A stretch of DNA of 6,490 nucleotides. It comes from CAMPJM01 sp964440915. GTDB lineage: Bacteria > Bacteroidota > Bacteroidia > Cytophagales > Cyclobacteriaceae. Position numbers and translations under genes: made by a program. The stretch is taken from the NCBI GenBank assembly GCA_964440915.1, contig CAYTTV010000108.1, forward strand, positions 1 through 6,490, in the 5' to 3' direction. Position 1 is the first letter of the stretch. The number at the start of each line of letters is the position of its first letter. Below, piece after piece: positions 1 to 6,330 of the stretch. A model generated the notes under the pieces. The model saw only the letters and a list, made by a program, of their open reading frames with translations. It was not told the origin of the DNA and did no database searches.

Positions 1-19
1 CCACAGAAAGCAGAAGCAG

Positions 20-43
20 ATGGTCGGTGTGCCACACGACCAT
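20..43. repeat. Imperfect palindrome near RAYT remnant
   Basis: ATGGTCG at 20-26 is the exact reverse complement of CGACCAT at 37-43. Inside these arms TGTG (28-31) faces CACA (33-36), with one unpaired G at 27, so nearly the whole stretch can fold into a hairpin. It lies about 90 bases beyond the stop of the decayed RAYT gene, together with two other perfect palindromes. It is therefore read as part of the same REP-like non-coding element. A chance palindrome of this length is possible but less likely given the cluster. Confidence 0.5.
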
Positions 44-79
44 GGAGAGAGCAGTTGTAATCTTTACCAATCTTGCTAG

Positions 80-98
80 TCCGGATTTGTAATCCGGA
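80..98. repeat. REP-like palindrome 1
   Basis: TCCGGATT (80-87) and AATCCGGA (91-98) are perfect 8-base inverted arms around a TGT loop. No T-tract follows on either strand, so it does not look like an intrinsic terminator. Short GC-rich palindromes of this form sit beside RAYT transposase genes in Bacteroidota, and the decayed RAYT gene ends about 30 bases away. The palindrome is seen directly; its assignment as a REP sequence is inference from this context. Confidence 0.65.
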
Positions 99-108
99 TT
101 CATGAACC

Positions 109-125
109 GGGCATTTCAAATGCCC
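109..125. repeat. REP-like palindrome 2
   Basis: GGGCATTT (109-116) and AAATGCCC (118-125) are perfect 8-base arms separated by a single C. It follows the first palindrome after 10 bases and ends 4 bases before the stop codon of the RAYT remnant on the minus strand. Two different strong palindromes in tandem right at the 3' end of a RAYT gene fit the recognition or cleavage end of such an element. Confidence 0.65.
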
Positions 126-129
126 CTTC

Positions 130-248
130 CTACAACATCATAATCTCCACTCGGATCCTTCCATCATCCAGAGCATCCCGCCAATAGACCACAGCGAACT
201 TATAAAGTACAGTTTCTCATCATTCCTGAATTTATACTTGCGGCTCGT
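130..248 (-). pseudogene. Decayed REP-associated tyrosine transposase (RAYT), internally deleted
   Basis: On the minus strand, 248 down to 198 reads TSRKYKFRNDEKLYFIS. A one-base overlap then shifts the frame, and reading continues FAVVYWRDALDDGRI, then RVEIMML, to a TAG at 130-132. From memory of the family, Bacteroidota RAYTs (Y1/HUH transposases of about 180 residues) begin MSRKYKF...LYFISFAVVYWI, which matches across the frameshift. Three lesions are visible. The start ATG is now ACG (246-248). One base is missing near 198. The middle of the gene, which would carry the HUH motif and catalytic tyrosine, is absent, because the text after YW resembles only a C-terminal tail. About 39 codons remain, so no function is possible. 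The frameshift and N-terminal match are strong; the exact deletion junction (about 172-183) is a guess. Confidence 0.7.
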
Positions 249-452
249 GCGGAAAGTTGCTATTTAAAAACTGTTCCTTTTCTCAGGAGATTGTTACTTG
301 GATCGGAATTCTATTTATATTTTTCTTAGATCGATGGCTGAAAGACCATTAGTTTAATAAGTGCATTACAAGTACTTATATTACCTATAAGTAAATTTTT
401 CAAACCAAGCCCTGAGGTAGCTGATAAATCCTTGATTTATTCTTTCAACAAC
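249..452. other. Non-coding AT-rich stretch between transposase remnant and regulator gene
   Basis: No open frame of convincing composition, RNA gene or clear promoter is visible here. The part nearest 249 is probably the former leader of the RAYT gene. The rest is the 3' flank of the response regulator gene, which reads leftward into it. The only structure seen is an AT-rich inverted repeat (373-393, listed separately) and a weak TAAATC/GATTTA pair at 425-439. Confidence 0.6.
373..393. repeat. AT-rich inverted repeat downstream of the kinase/regulator operon
   Basis: TACTTATA (373-380) and TATAAGTA (386-393) form a perfect 8-base stem with a 5-base loop, about 60 bases past the stop codon of the regulator gene. 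Reading leftward, the direction of that operon, no run of T follows, so it is a poor intrinsic terminator for it. Reading rightward, AATTTTT follows, but no gene needs a terminator there. It may be a 3'-end structure that protects or ends the operon transcript. The role is uncertain. Confidence 0.3.
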
Positions 453-1211
453 TCAGTCAAAGCGCAACATAGTAGCCAATATATCATTAATATAGTCTCT
501 TTTTTGTCGTGAAACCGGTATTTCCGTATTGTCTGCCATGATCAAGGTACCCCCACCCTGCTTTGAAATGTTCTTCACGTATTTGGGATTTATCAAATGA
601 GATTGATGAACACGGAAAAACTGTTGCTCAGAAAGCATCGCTTCCACCTCTTTAAGGGTTCGGCAAATCAAGGTTCTGTTGCCATCGGCAAATAAAAAAT
701 AAGTGTAATTGTTCTCTGACTGACAACGCACGATATCTTTTATTTCGATAATGTCATACCCTGTTCCCGTGGGCAGTGCAATTTTATCCTGCACTTCATC
801 TGTACCAGAGATAAGGTTTTGCAGTATCTTCCATTGCTCATCATTGGTCTTTTGCCTTCTTTGCTCCCAGGAGGCCAAAGCACTGACAATGGCTTTTTCG
901 GTAATCGGTTTCAAAAGATAATTAATAGCGCTGTATTGAAAAGCCCTAATGGCATATTGATCATAAGCAGTAGTAAAAACAATGTCGAAATTTGCCGGAA
1001 GGATCTTGTCCAGCAATTTAAAGCCATTCATGATGGGCATTTCAATGTCCAGAAACAATAAGTCAAATTCATTTTCCCGGATAAAGGCCAGCCCCTCCGT
1101 AGCATAGTTGAACACCCCTTTGATATGATAGTTGGGATGGACTTTCTTGATAAGTATTGAAAGAATATCCGAGCAATGTCGCTCATCATCTATAATAATT
1201 ATTTCGGCCAT
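453..1211 (-). CDS. LytTR-family response regulator (REC + LytTR DNA-binding)
   Basis: A cytoplasmic two-component transcription regulator of 252 residues, the normal length for LytR/AlgR-type proteins. The receiver domain (about 3-118) shows the acidic pair D8/D9, the predicted phospho-acceptor D55 in FLDIEMP, T80/T81 in FTTAYDQYA and K101-P102 in YLLKP, so all key phosphorylation residues are present. A linker of about 25 residues leads to a LytTR domain (about 143-248) with the hallmarks IVRCQSENNYTYF and FFRVHQSHLINPKYV and the tail IPVSRQKRD. LytTR domains bind paired short direct repeats in promoters. The start ATG lies 5 bases after the stop of the kinase gene, with no clear Shine-Dalgarno sequence, which suggests translational coupling. 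The kinase upstream is the obvious phosphate donor. Targets are unknown; its own operon and the divergent lipoprotein genes are candidates. Confidence 0.95.
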   Translation of the reverse strand: MAEIIIIDDERHCSDILSILIKKVHPNYHIKGVFNYATEGLAFIRENEFDLLFLDIEMPIMNGFKLLDKILPANFDIVFTTAYDQYAIRAFQYSAINYLLKPITEKAIVSALASWEQRRQKTNDEQWKILQNLISGTDEVQDKIALPTGTGYDIIEIKDIVRCQSENNYTYFLFADGNRTLICRTLKEVEAMLSEQQFFRVHQSHLINPKYVKNISKQGGGTLIMADNTEIPVSRQKRDYINDILATMLRFD

Positions 1212-1216
1212 GATTT

Positions 1217-3253
1217 TTAATTTGAATAAGTAAAAGTAACTAAAGTTCCGGCCGCGCTATCTCCTTCTTGCAGATCCATTACCTGTAAGGTGATTTTAAG
1301 ACCGTGTAAATGGTTAAACAAAGCCAATCGCTCTTGTGTAATCCGGATGCCGAATGACTTATGAGTATCTAGTCTAGCATTCATGGCTTTCGCTGCCATC
1401 TTTCGCCCAATGCCGTTATCCTGTATCGTAATGATTAAATTTTCACCGATTGCAAAATCAATCTCTAAAGATTTATCTTTTTTGACGCTTGGCATTAGTC
1501 CATGCCAAATCGCATTTTCCACAAAAGGTTGCAATAATAATGCAGGTATCGGATACTGGGAAAGTGCTTCCTTATCGGTTACCGAAATAGAATAATTCAA
1601 CCCTTCGCCCAACCGTCCTTTCTCAAGCGATAGATAAAGCTCCAGTATTTCCAGTTCATCTTCTACCGTAATGGTTTCCCGTTTGCTGTTTTGCAAAACA
1701 CCACGCAATAAGCTGGAAAAATCATCCAGATAATGCGTCGCATCTTCGGCCCTTCCCGTCATGATTAGGTGCTTGATGGCATTCATGCTGTTAAATAGGA
1801 AATGGGGGTTCATCTGAGCCCGTAAGGCCAGCATTTCCATCCCTTTTAATTTTTGAGTGAATTCAAACTTAATTTCTTTTTCCCTTTGCTTTTCTATGTC
1901 GGAATATACCCTGATGAGCTCATCCGCTTTTTCGGTCACCTTTTGATCCAGTTCTTTATTCATGTTTTCCTGAATACGGTGATTTTCCTGCAACTGCCGG
2001 ATGTAAGCCTCAGCACTCTTCTTATTCTCAGCTTGTATAAGCCGTACATGATGGGCAATAGCAAAAGAAAAGCAGAGCACTTCCCCTAAAAGCCCCATTT
2101 GAAAAATAGTATTCAAGCTGTTGCCAAAATAAAAAATACTGTCAGGGTTATGATTAATACCCATAAAAGAAACATATACGGACAACACGGAACCGGCAAA
2201 GAAAAACACATTGCCAACAATAAAATAAGCAATTAAAGGATGCTTTACTTTTACAACAATCCAACATATCAACAGGAGATTAATAGGCAGAATTATTAAA
2301 CGGGCGACACGAAAAACCCACACTATGGCATCCGGATCTGGAAACAAGGATTTATAGCCTATGCTGAAACCGGCATAAGCAAAGCAAAGCCAAGCCAGCC
2401 ACTGCATGGCCCGGCTTAACCGCAGATCATAGGTTTTTACTTCAAGCAGCTTTAAGATAAAAAGGATATAGAAGCCTACAAATAAAAATTGCACCCCTTC
2501 CTCGATGGCATAGCCCACAACCGGAAAGTAAAGGCCAATATTCATAAACTTCAGGGGTGTACGCGCAAAAATTAAAAGAGCGTATAAAATCTGGAACAGC
2601 AAATAAAAAAGGTAATAAACATACATCGACTTCCTGAGAGAAATAAAAAGGATCAGCATGAAAAAGGAAATCATGATCAATCCGGAAAGATAAATAAGCG
2701 TAAAAGTAGTTCCTGACTGATTATACTCCAGTTCCTCGTACAATACTTCGTAATAAAACATTTTAGTGCAAAGCATCGGCTTGTGAAAGGACCGTTTATA
2801 ATTTCCCGATTGAAGCCTGATATAAATCTCGGTAGGCTCAAATGGCTTAAGCTGTATTGGAAGGAAAAAAGTAAATTTCTTATTATCTCTTTCCCTTAAG
2901 GGCATGAGATAGCCATTTTTTTGCATTTGCCAAGCGGTATCTGTCTGTAAATAAACGGTATAATAAGCATCCTTGGCATAAACATAATAGTCAGTGGAAA
3001 GGGTATCGGCATTTAGCACTGTAAATTTTAGCCATACATCTTTTTCGACTGTTGGCACAAAGGAACTGTCATAAGGTTTGTGGAAATCTTTTTTCAAAAT
3101 CGCATCAAAGTCCTCTTCCTGGCTGCTGTATATCGCTTTGACTTGATTGCTCCCAACCAGAGGCATCGCTTCTTTTTCCCTCCCGAGCTCCAACTGGCTG
3201 AAGGCACTCACTGGAAAAATCAGCATGAAGTATATAAAGAGTAAACTGCGCAT
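1217..3253 (-). CDS. LytS-type sensor histidine kinase with 7TMR-DISM sensor
   Basis: An inner-membrane sensor kinase of 678 residues. A signal peptide (about 1-19, SAFS|Q) precedes a periplasmic beta-rich domain (about 30-165) of the 7TMR-DISMED2 type, which resembles carbohydrate-binding modules. About seven hydrophobic helices follow (roughly 183-205, 211-229, 241-267, 284-300, 313-335, 340-362, 378-400: 7TMR-DISM_7TM). A charged coiled coil (about 403-470) leads to the His_kinase (PF06580) segment with phospho-acceptor H484 in AQMNPHFLFNSMNAI. The ATPase domain shows the N-box LLLQPFVENAIWHGL (N580), the DNGIG box (D612, G614, G616) and SFGIRITQERLALFN. All catalytic motifs are intact. 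It likely phosphorylates D55 of the regulator encoded 5 bases downstream. GGAGGA occurs 18 bases before the ATG, too far to act as a normal ribosome site, and no other in-frame ATG, GTG or TTG is close. The ligand is unknown. Confidence 0.95.
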   Translation of the reverse strand: MRSLLFIYFMLIFPVSAFSQLELGREKEAMPLVGSNQVKAIYSSQEEDFDAILKKDFHKPYDSSFVPTVEKDVWLKFTVLNADTLSTDYYVYAKDAYYTVYLQTDTAWQMQKNGYLMPLRERDNKKFTFFLPIQLKPFEPTEIYIRLQSGNYKRSFHKPMLCTKMFYYEVLYEELEYNQSGTTFTLIYLSGLIMISFFMLILFISLRKSMYVYYLFYLLFQILYALLIFARTPLKFMNIGLYFPVVGYAIEEGVQFLFVGFYILFILKLLEVKTYDLRLSRAMQWLAWLCFAYAGFSIGYKSLFPDPDAIVWVFRVARLIILPINLLLICWIVVKVKHPLIAYFIVGNVFFFAGSVLSVYVSFMGINHNPDSIFYFGNSLNTIFQMGLLGEVLCFSFAIAHHVRLIQAENKKSAEAYIRQLQENHRIQENMNKELDQKVTEKADELIRVYSDIEKQREKEIKFEFTQKLKGMEMLALRAQMNPHFLFNSMNAIKHLIMTGRAEDATHYLDDFSSLLRGVLQNSKRETITVEDELEILELYLSLEKGRLGEGLNYSISVTDKEALSQYPIPALLLQPFVENAIWHGLMPSVKKDKSLEIDFAIGENLIITIQDNGIGRKMAAKAMNARLDTHKSFGIRITQERLALFNHLHGLKITLQVMDLQEGDSAAGTLVTFTYSN

Positions 3254-3338
3254 CAGAGCTAAATTAACTTTTCCTCCGATAACTTCCTTAGCATTTTAGT
3301 ATTTAACGCCTTTGGCTTAGAATTCGGTAGGCCTGTCA

Positions 3339-3353
3339 AGACATTTCCTGTCT
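3339..3353. promoter_or_regulatory. Candidate operator: AGACA-N5-TGTCT inverted repeat
   Basis: AGACA (3339-3343) and TGTCT (3349-3353) are perfect inverted arms. A further TGTC at 3334-3337 makes an alternating TGTC/GACA/TGTC pattern, with CCTGTC repeated at 3332 and 3347. It lies about 85 bases before the kinase start and about 120 bases upstream of the plus-strand -7 element. This is compatible with a protein-binding site, but the arms are short and chance occurrence cannot be excluded. Confidence 0.3.
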
Positions 3354-3473
3354 ATAGCTGCTTAAATTTCGCCCGTCTCCATGCAAAAAACTCAGTTCCA
3401 AGTAGAATCTGCCAAATTCTAATTCAAACCTGCCGTATACTCATTGCCTATGTGATGTAAAATCCAATCATGA

Positions 3474-3481
3474 TACTTTTG
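3474..3481 (+). promoter_or_regulatory. Bacteroidota -7 promoter element (TACTTTTG)
   Basis: TACTTTTG fits the Bacteroidota -7 consensus TAnnTTTG exactly. It sits 55 bases before the ATG of the first lipoprotein gene, a typical leader length. The nearest upstream TTG (3444-3446) is 27 bases away, longer than the usual spacing of about 17-23, so the -33 element is weak or absent. A weak -33 element could mean dependence on an activator such as the neighbouring LytTR regulator, but that is speculation. Confidence 0.5.
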
Positions 3482-3536
3482 TTTGATTGAACAAAAACGC
3501 AATGGTCAATTTAAGGACAAAACAAATTCGGAAATC

Positions 3537-4151
3537 ATGAAAACAACCGTTATTAAGAAACATTCCATTATTAGGTACTTAACCATCGGTCTGTTAAGCG
3601 GAGTCTTATTTACCGCCTGCAGCAAAAATGAAGAGAAGCCCAAGGATGAAAAATCCGGCGAAGAAATTACCGCAACATTGCAGTTTAGCGATGGGAAGAC
3701 AGTGGACTTTTCGTTTGCCCATCAAAAGGATGACTTAATTAAGCCTTCCTTGAACGGACCCAATGGAAACGACCATTATAAACTGCGGTTACGTGGAGAA
3801 AAGCCAATAGATGGCACGACATATACCATAAACATATACGTAACGATGCCAGAGAATGCCCTTGGCGATTATAAGTTTGGACGCGCCTGGCAATGGCACG
3901 ATGAGGGATTTGTAACAGAAATTCATGTGGGCGTAACAGATATGGATAATCCTCTCAACCTGAAACAGTATGTTTCTACCCCTCCCGATGTTGACAACAC
4001 CAACAGTAAAGGCGTGACAATTACCTCGCTTTCGGAAGACCATGTCCAAGGAACTTTCTCGGGGAAAGCGGCCTATACGAAATCTGACATCGTAACGATT
4101 ACCAATGGGAAGTTTGATATCGATATTGAGCGGGGATCATGGGAAGACTAA
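3537..4151 (+). CDS. Small envelope lipoprotein with C-terminal GTFS/NGKF module
   Basis: A predicted lipoprotein of 204 residues with no recognised function. The ATG at 3537 is chosen because it gives a normal signal peptide: basic KK/R residues, a hydrophobic core (about 14-26), and lipobox FTAC with the lipidated C28. A TTG 18 codons upstream would add a charged stretch in front and would lie almost on the -7 element. C28 is followed by SKNEEKPKDEKSG, the acidic type of tail linked in Bacteroidota to export to the outer face of the outer membrane. The mature part is beta-rich. Its end (159-204) carries VTITSL, GTFS (172-175) and TNGKF (189-193). This resembles small Bacteroidota lipoproteins of the DUF6252 kind, an assignment made from memory. 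The next gene carries the same module. There are no catalytic motifs, so a binding or structural role is more likely than an enzyme. Confidence 0.88.
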   Translation: MKTTVIKKHSIIRYLTIGLLSGVLFTACSKNEEKPKDEKSGEEITATLQFSDGKTVDFSFAHQKDDLIKPSLNGPNGNDHYKLRLRGEKPIDGTTYTINIYVTMPENALGDYKFGRAWQWHDEGFVTEIHVGVTDMDNPLNLKQYVSTPPDVDNTNSKGVTITSLSEDHVQGTFSGKAAYTKSDIVTITNGKFDIDIERGSWED

Positions 4152-4268
4152 TCACACCCCGCGGCTACAAATGACACAAAAGAAGACATGGTTGAATCGA
4201 GGGGTAGAAATTGAAAAACTATAAAATAAGCGTACCTAATATCAATCATTAAAAAATTAGATAAAGAA

Positions 4269-4829
4269 ATGGTATTTATAAAAACAATAAATCAGTATAG
4301 CAATAACTTTCTGTTAGGGATCATGCTCGCATTTTCTTTGCTTTCCTGCTCGAACAAAAATGAAGAAGCGCCCCAAGCGGCAAGTTTTGCGACTGCCCAT
4401 GTTATTATTGGCAATGAGACTGAGTTCGATTTTAAAGGAGATAAAGCAACAGGCATCAGCGCCTCTGAAACTAAATTAGGGATTGGGTTTTTAGACACAA
4501 AAAAAGGTAATTATATCTATTTGGCTGTACAGGCTCCGACTGGATTGAAAGAAGCAACCTATTCTTTGCAAGTGAAGGAGGCAATAGAAGATGGTGTTAC
4601 GGCCTATGTAACGTTAGACCCTGATGAAGAGCTTTTTTCAGAAAGCTTCGATACCAAAAGAGATTTGGACGGTGATTTCTGGAACGATGGAACGGGCAGC
4701 ATTACCATTACTTCGTTGAATGGCAATTGGGTAGAGGGTACATTTTCTGCAGTAGCCTATAGCAAATCAGGGGATGAAGCCCAGATAAAGGATGGGAAAT
4801 TTAAAGCGGAAGTAAAGTATAAATTCTGA
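4269..4829 (+). CDS. Small envelope lipoprotein, paralogue of the upstream gene
   Basis: A predicted lipoprotein of 186 residues, function unknown. The signal peptide has a hydrophobic core (14-26) and lipobox LLSC with C27, followed by SNKNEEAP. The C-terminal part (144-186) has ITITSL, then GTFS at 157-160 and DGKF at 175-178. The spacing from GTFS to the NGKF/DGKF motif is 18 residues in both this protein and the preceding one, so they share a domain by duplication. The middle regions (about 35-140) have diverged strongly, which suggests different partners or ligands. The start ATG is preceded by AAAGAA, a weak ribosome site. The 117-base gap from the previous gene shows no TAnnTTTG element or clear terminator, so co-transcription is likely but not proven. 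A possible hairpin TAAAGT/ACTTTA (4830-4852) directly follows the stop and lacks a T-tract. Confidence 0.85.
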   Translation: MVFIKTINQYSNNFLLGIMLAFSLLSCSNKNEEAPQAASFATAHVIIGNETEFDFKGDKATGISASETKLGIGFLDTKKGNYIYLAVQAPTGLKEATYSLQVKEAIEDGVTAYVTLDPDEELFSESFDTKRDLDGDFWNDGTGSITITSLNGNWVEGTFSAVAYSKSGDEAQIKDGKFKAEVKYKF

Positions 4830-4864
4830 TAAAGTATAAAAAAACAACTTTAATGGTCAATATA

Positions 4865-5030
4865 CGGTAGTTACGTGCCGGTAAAACGGCGTGTCGAAGT
4901 CGACATTCTTGACTGACGAAAGCCGAACTGCAGCAACGTATTCCATTGTTGTGGTCAAATTTCCGGTGGATAGCCGGGTATGCAGCGGGAGGCAAAACAC
5001 AACTACACAACTGCCTGCTGAGTGATTTTT
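4865..5030 (+). other. Structured intergenic region, candidate cis-regulatory or small RNA
   Basis: The 225-base gap before the propeller lipoprotein is richer in G+C than its AT-rich surroundings and contains a chain of possible stems. ACGTGCCG/CGGCGTGT (4873-4880/4887-4894) is an 8-pair stem with two G-U pairs and a GTAAAA loop. CAACG/TGTTG (4934-4938/4947-4951) has one G-U pair. CCGGT/GCCGG (4963-4967/4973-4977) has a GGATA loop. The strongest is a bulged stem at 4983-5020. No known riboswitch core or group II intron domain V was recognised. It could be a 5' leader element of the downstream gene, an attenuator, a processed small RNA, or a remnant of a small mobile repeat. The two short minus-strand frames over it are not convincing genes. 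Confidence 0.4.
4983..5020 (+). terminator. Bulged stem-loop, possible attenuator upstream of propeller lipoprotein
   Basis: CAGC (4983-4986) pairs with GCTG (5017-5020) and AGGCA (4990-4994) with TGCCT (5012-5016), with a GGG bulge on the 5' side and a 17-base A/C-rich loop. After AGTGA comes a run of five T (5026-5030), so it resembles a weak rho-independent terminator. It could end the transcript of the two small lipoproteins or attenuate reading into the next gene, whose ATG is 35 bases further on. The bulge, large loop and delayed T-run keep this tentative. Confidence 0.35.
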
Positions 5031-5054
5031 AAATAAAAACAAATTTTAAAAGTT

Positions 5055-6320
5055 ATGAAAACAATACTAAGTAAATATACAAGCGTAGTCCTTTGCAGTA
5101 TGATAGTGCTTTTTTCGTGCTCCAAAGACGACGGAGCGGATCCAGGCCCCGATCCGGTTAAGAAAGCAGCATTGGTACTTACCACTTCTGCCACAGAAAT
5201 TACCGTAGCGCAGGCGGTAACTTTTGAAGTTACAGCCGATGGCAAAGCCATAGATGCCGACATTTACGTCGACAATACCAAAATAAGCGGTACTACTCAC
5301 ACTTTTGAGGTAACAGGTACCTATACAGCCATAGCAAAAAAAGAAGGCTATACTGACAGTAAAGGGGTCGAGGTCACCGTAAAGGCAGAAATGGAAAAAG
5401 TAGCAACAGCGACTTTCACAAAAATGAATATAGCAGCTTATCCCACCACTTTTATAGGGAATTATTACGACCGTATAAGCATAATGAATGAACACATTTA
5501 TGTAATGGAGGACGAAAACAAAAAATTTAGGAGATACAGCCTAAGTGCTGATTTATGGGAAAATTTAGATAATGAAAGTTCGTTATACAGCGGTATAGCT
5601 GGCTATTTAACACACCATAAAGAAGCAAACAATAAAGACGTGCTGGTATTTCTTGGCGGAAGTCAAGGTAAACTTAATATATATTATCCTTCCGAATATC
5701 CGGATGCGTCCCTAAAAGACTCCTGGACATCGGAAAGTGTTATGTTAGATGATGAACTCGGTGAACGAGGAGCAGCGTCGGACGGAGAACATATATATTT
5801 TATGGGGAATGGACGTTACGAAAACCTCTCTCTTCAGATAGACCGTTATGTCCCCACCCATGATTTATGGGAAGAAAGAATAGGCTACCTTCCTGAAAAA
5901 ATAGATGGATATACACAGGCGGTATCCGCAGATAAAAAACTATTTATCGCAGGACTAAATATGGCAGGAGATAATGTATTATACGTTTACGACTTGAAAA
6001 CACAAAAAACAAAATCCAAGCCAGTACCTCCGGAAAGCGCCCTATATAACCTCCCTTCCTGGAACAGTACTTTGGTGGTTTATCAGGACTATTTACTTTA
6101 TATGCTACCGACCACAACAACGTCTGTAGTCCTCTTTGTTTATGACCTCAAAAAGGAGCAATGGCTGGAAAATAGTATCAAGATCGAAGAAGACTTGTTC
6201 AGTAGCCCGTCCGATAATGCAAGCCTGTTGCTTTCTTCTTCAGGAAAAATATATGCGGCAGGTACCAGAGCCGGAGACTTTGTGCTATACGAGGTGGATT
6301 TTAAGGTAACGGAAGAATAA
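5055..6320 (+). CDS. Lipoprotein with Ig-like domain and kelch-like beta-propeller
   Basis: A predicted surface lipoprotein of 421 residues. The signal peptide ends in LFSC with C22, followed by SKDDGADPGPDP, an acidic, proline-rich tether of the Bacteroidota surface-export type. Residues about 38-110 look like an Ig-like/PKD-type domain with alternating strands (VTFEVTADGK, THTFEVTGTYTAIAKKEGY). From about 120 to the end, six repeats pair an I/L-Y/F strand with a tyrosine strand and often a tryptophan: about 148-171, 196-224, 247-280, 296-326, 347-374 and 399-416. Examples are RRYSLSADLW, IDRYVPTHDLWEE, LYVYDLKTQK and LFVYDLKKEQW. This pattern fits a kelch-like six-bladed propeller, usually a binding platform. 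No enzyme motif is seen. The leader is AT-rich, with no clear Shine-Dalgarno sequence. The gene ends 10 bases before a paralogue. The lipoprotein call is firm; blade number and ligand are inference. Confidence 0.9.
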   Translation: MKTILSKYTSVVLCSMIVLFSCSKDDGADPGPDPVKKAALVLTTSATEITVAQAVTFEVTADGKAIDADIYVDNTKISGTTHTFEVTGTYTAIAKKEGYTDSKGVEVTVKAEMEKVATATFTKMNIAAYPTTFIGNYYDRISIMNEHIYVMEDENKKFRRYSLSADLWENLDNESSLYSGIAGYLTHHKEANNKDVLVFLGGSQGKLNIYYPSEYPDASLKDSWTSESVMLDDELGERGAASDGEHIYFMGNGRYENLSLQIDRYVPTHDLWEERIGYLPEKIDGYTQAVSADKKLFIAGLNMAGDNVLYVYDLKTQKTKSKPVPPESALYNLPSWNSTLVVYQDYLLYMLPTTTTSVVLFVYDLKKEQWLENSIKIEEDLFSSPSDNASLLLSSSGKIYAAGTRAGDFVLYEVDFKVTEE

Positions 6321-6330
6321 ACAAAAAACT

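Larger units (their letters stand above)
3254..3536. promoter_or_regulatory. Divergent intergenic region between kinase and lipoprotein genes
   Basis: This 283-base gap separates the leftward kinase operon from the rightward lipoprotein block, so it should hold both promoters. On the plus strand a -7 type element is visible (3474-3481). On the minus strand I find no exact TAnnTTTG match. Short repeats are present: direct TAACTT copies at 3265-3270 and 3280-3285, AGACA-N5-TGTCT at 3339-3353, and TAGAAT-N7-ATTCTA at 3403-3421. Any of these could be regulator sites. None is a confident LytTR operator. Confidence 0.6.

Noticed and set aside
1853..2089. 78-codon plus-strand frame inside the kinase gene
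   Set aside because: It is antisense to the coiled coil and kinase start of a clearly intact protein, and its hydrophobic run is a by-product of the complement of Lys/Glu-rich codons.
3272..3277. GGAGGA on the minus strand as Shine-Dalgarno site for the kinase gene
   Set aside because: It is 18 bases from the ATG, well beyond working distance, and no alternative in-frame ATG, GTG or TTG start is nearer to it.
3483..3536. Upstream TTG start that would extend the first small lipoprotein by 18 residues
   Set aside because: It would place a charged stretch before the signal peptide and would nearly overlap the -7 element. The ATG at 3537 gives a normal lipoprotein signal.
3501..4861. Ten-base direct repeat AATGGTCAAT at 3501-3510 and 4852-4861
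   Set aside because: Only 10 bases match, the flanks diverge, and no insertion boundaries or target duplications are seen. Chance is adequate.
4865..5030. Group II intron or cobalamin-type riboswitch as explanation for the structured region
   Set aside because: No intron 5' GTGCG boundary with domain V hairpin and no cobalamin-box-like core could be found.
4801..5042. Two overlapping minus-strand frames of 61 and 69 codons over the structured intergenic region
   Set aside because: They overlap each other in different frames, have no recognisable motifs and no clear ribosome site. The region is better explained by RNA-like stems.
5067..5495. 142-codon minus-strand open frame
   Set aside because: It lies wholly inside the plus-strand propeller lipoprotein gene, its composition is rich in Cys/Tyr/Phe as expected from a complement-strand shadow, and it has no recognisable motif.
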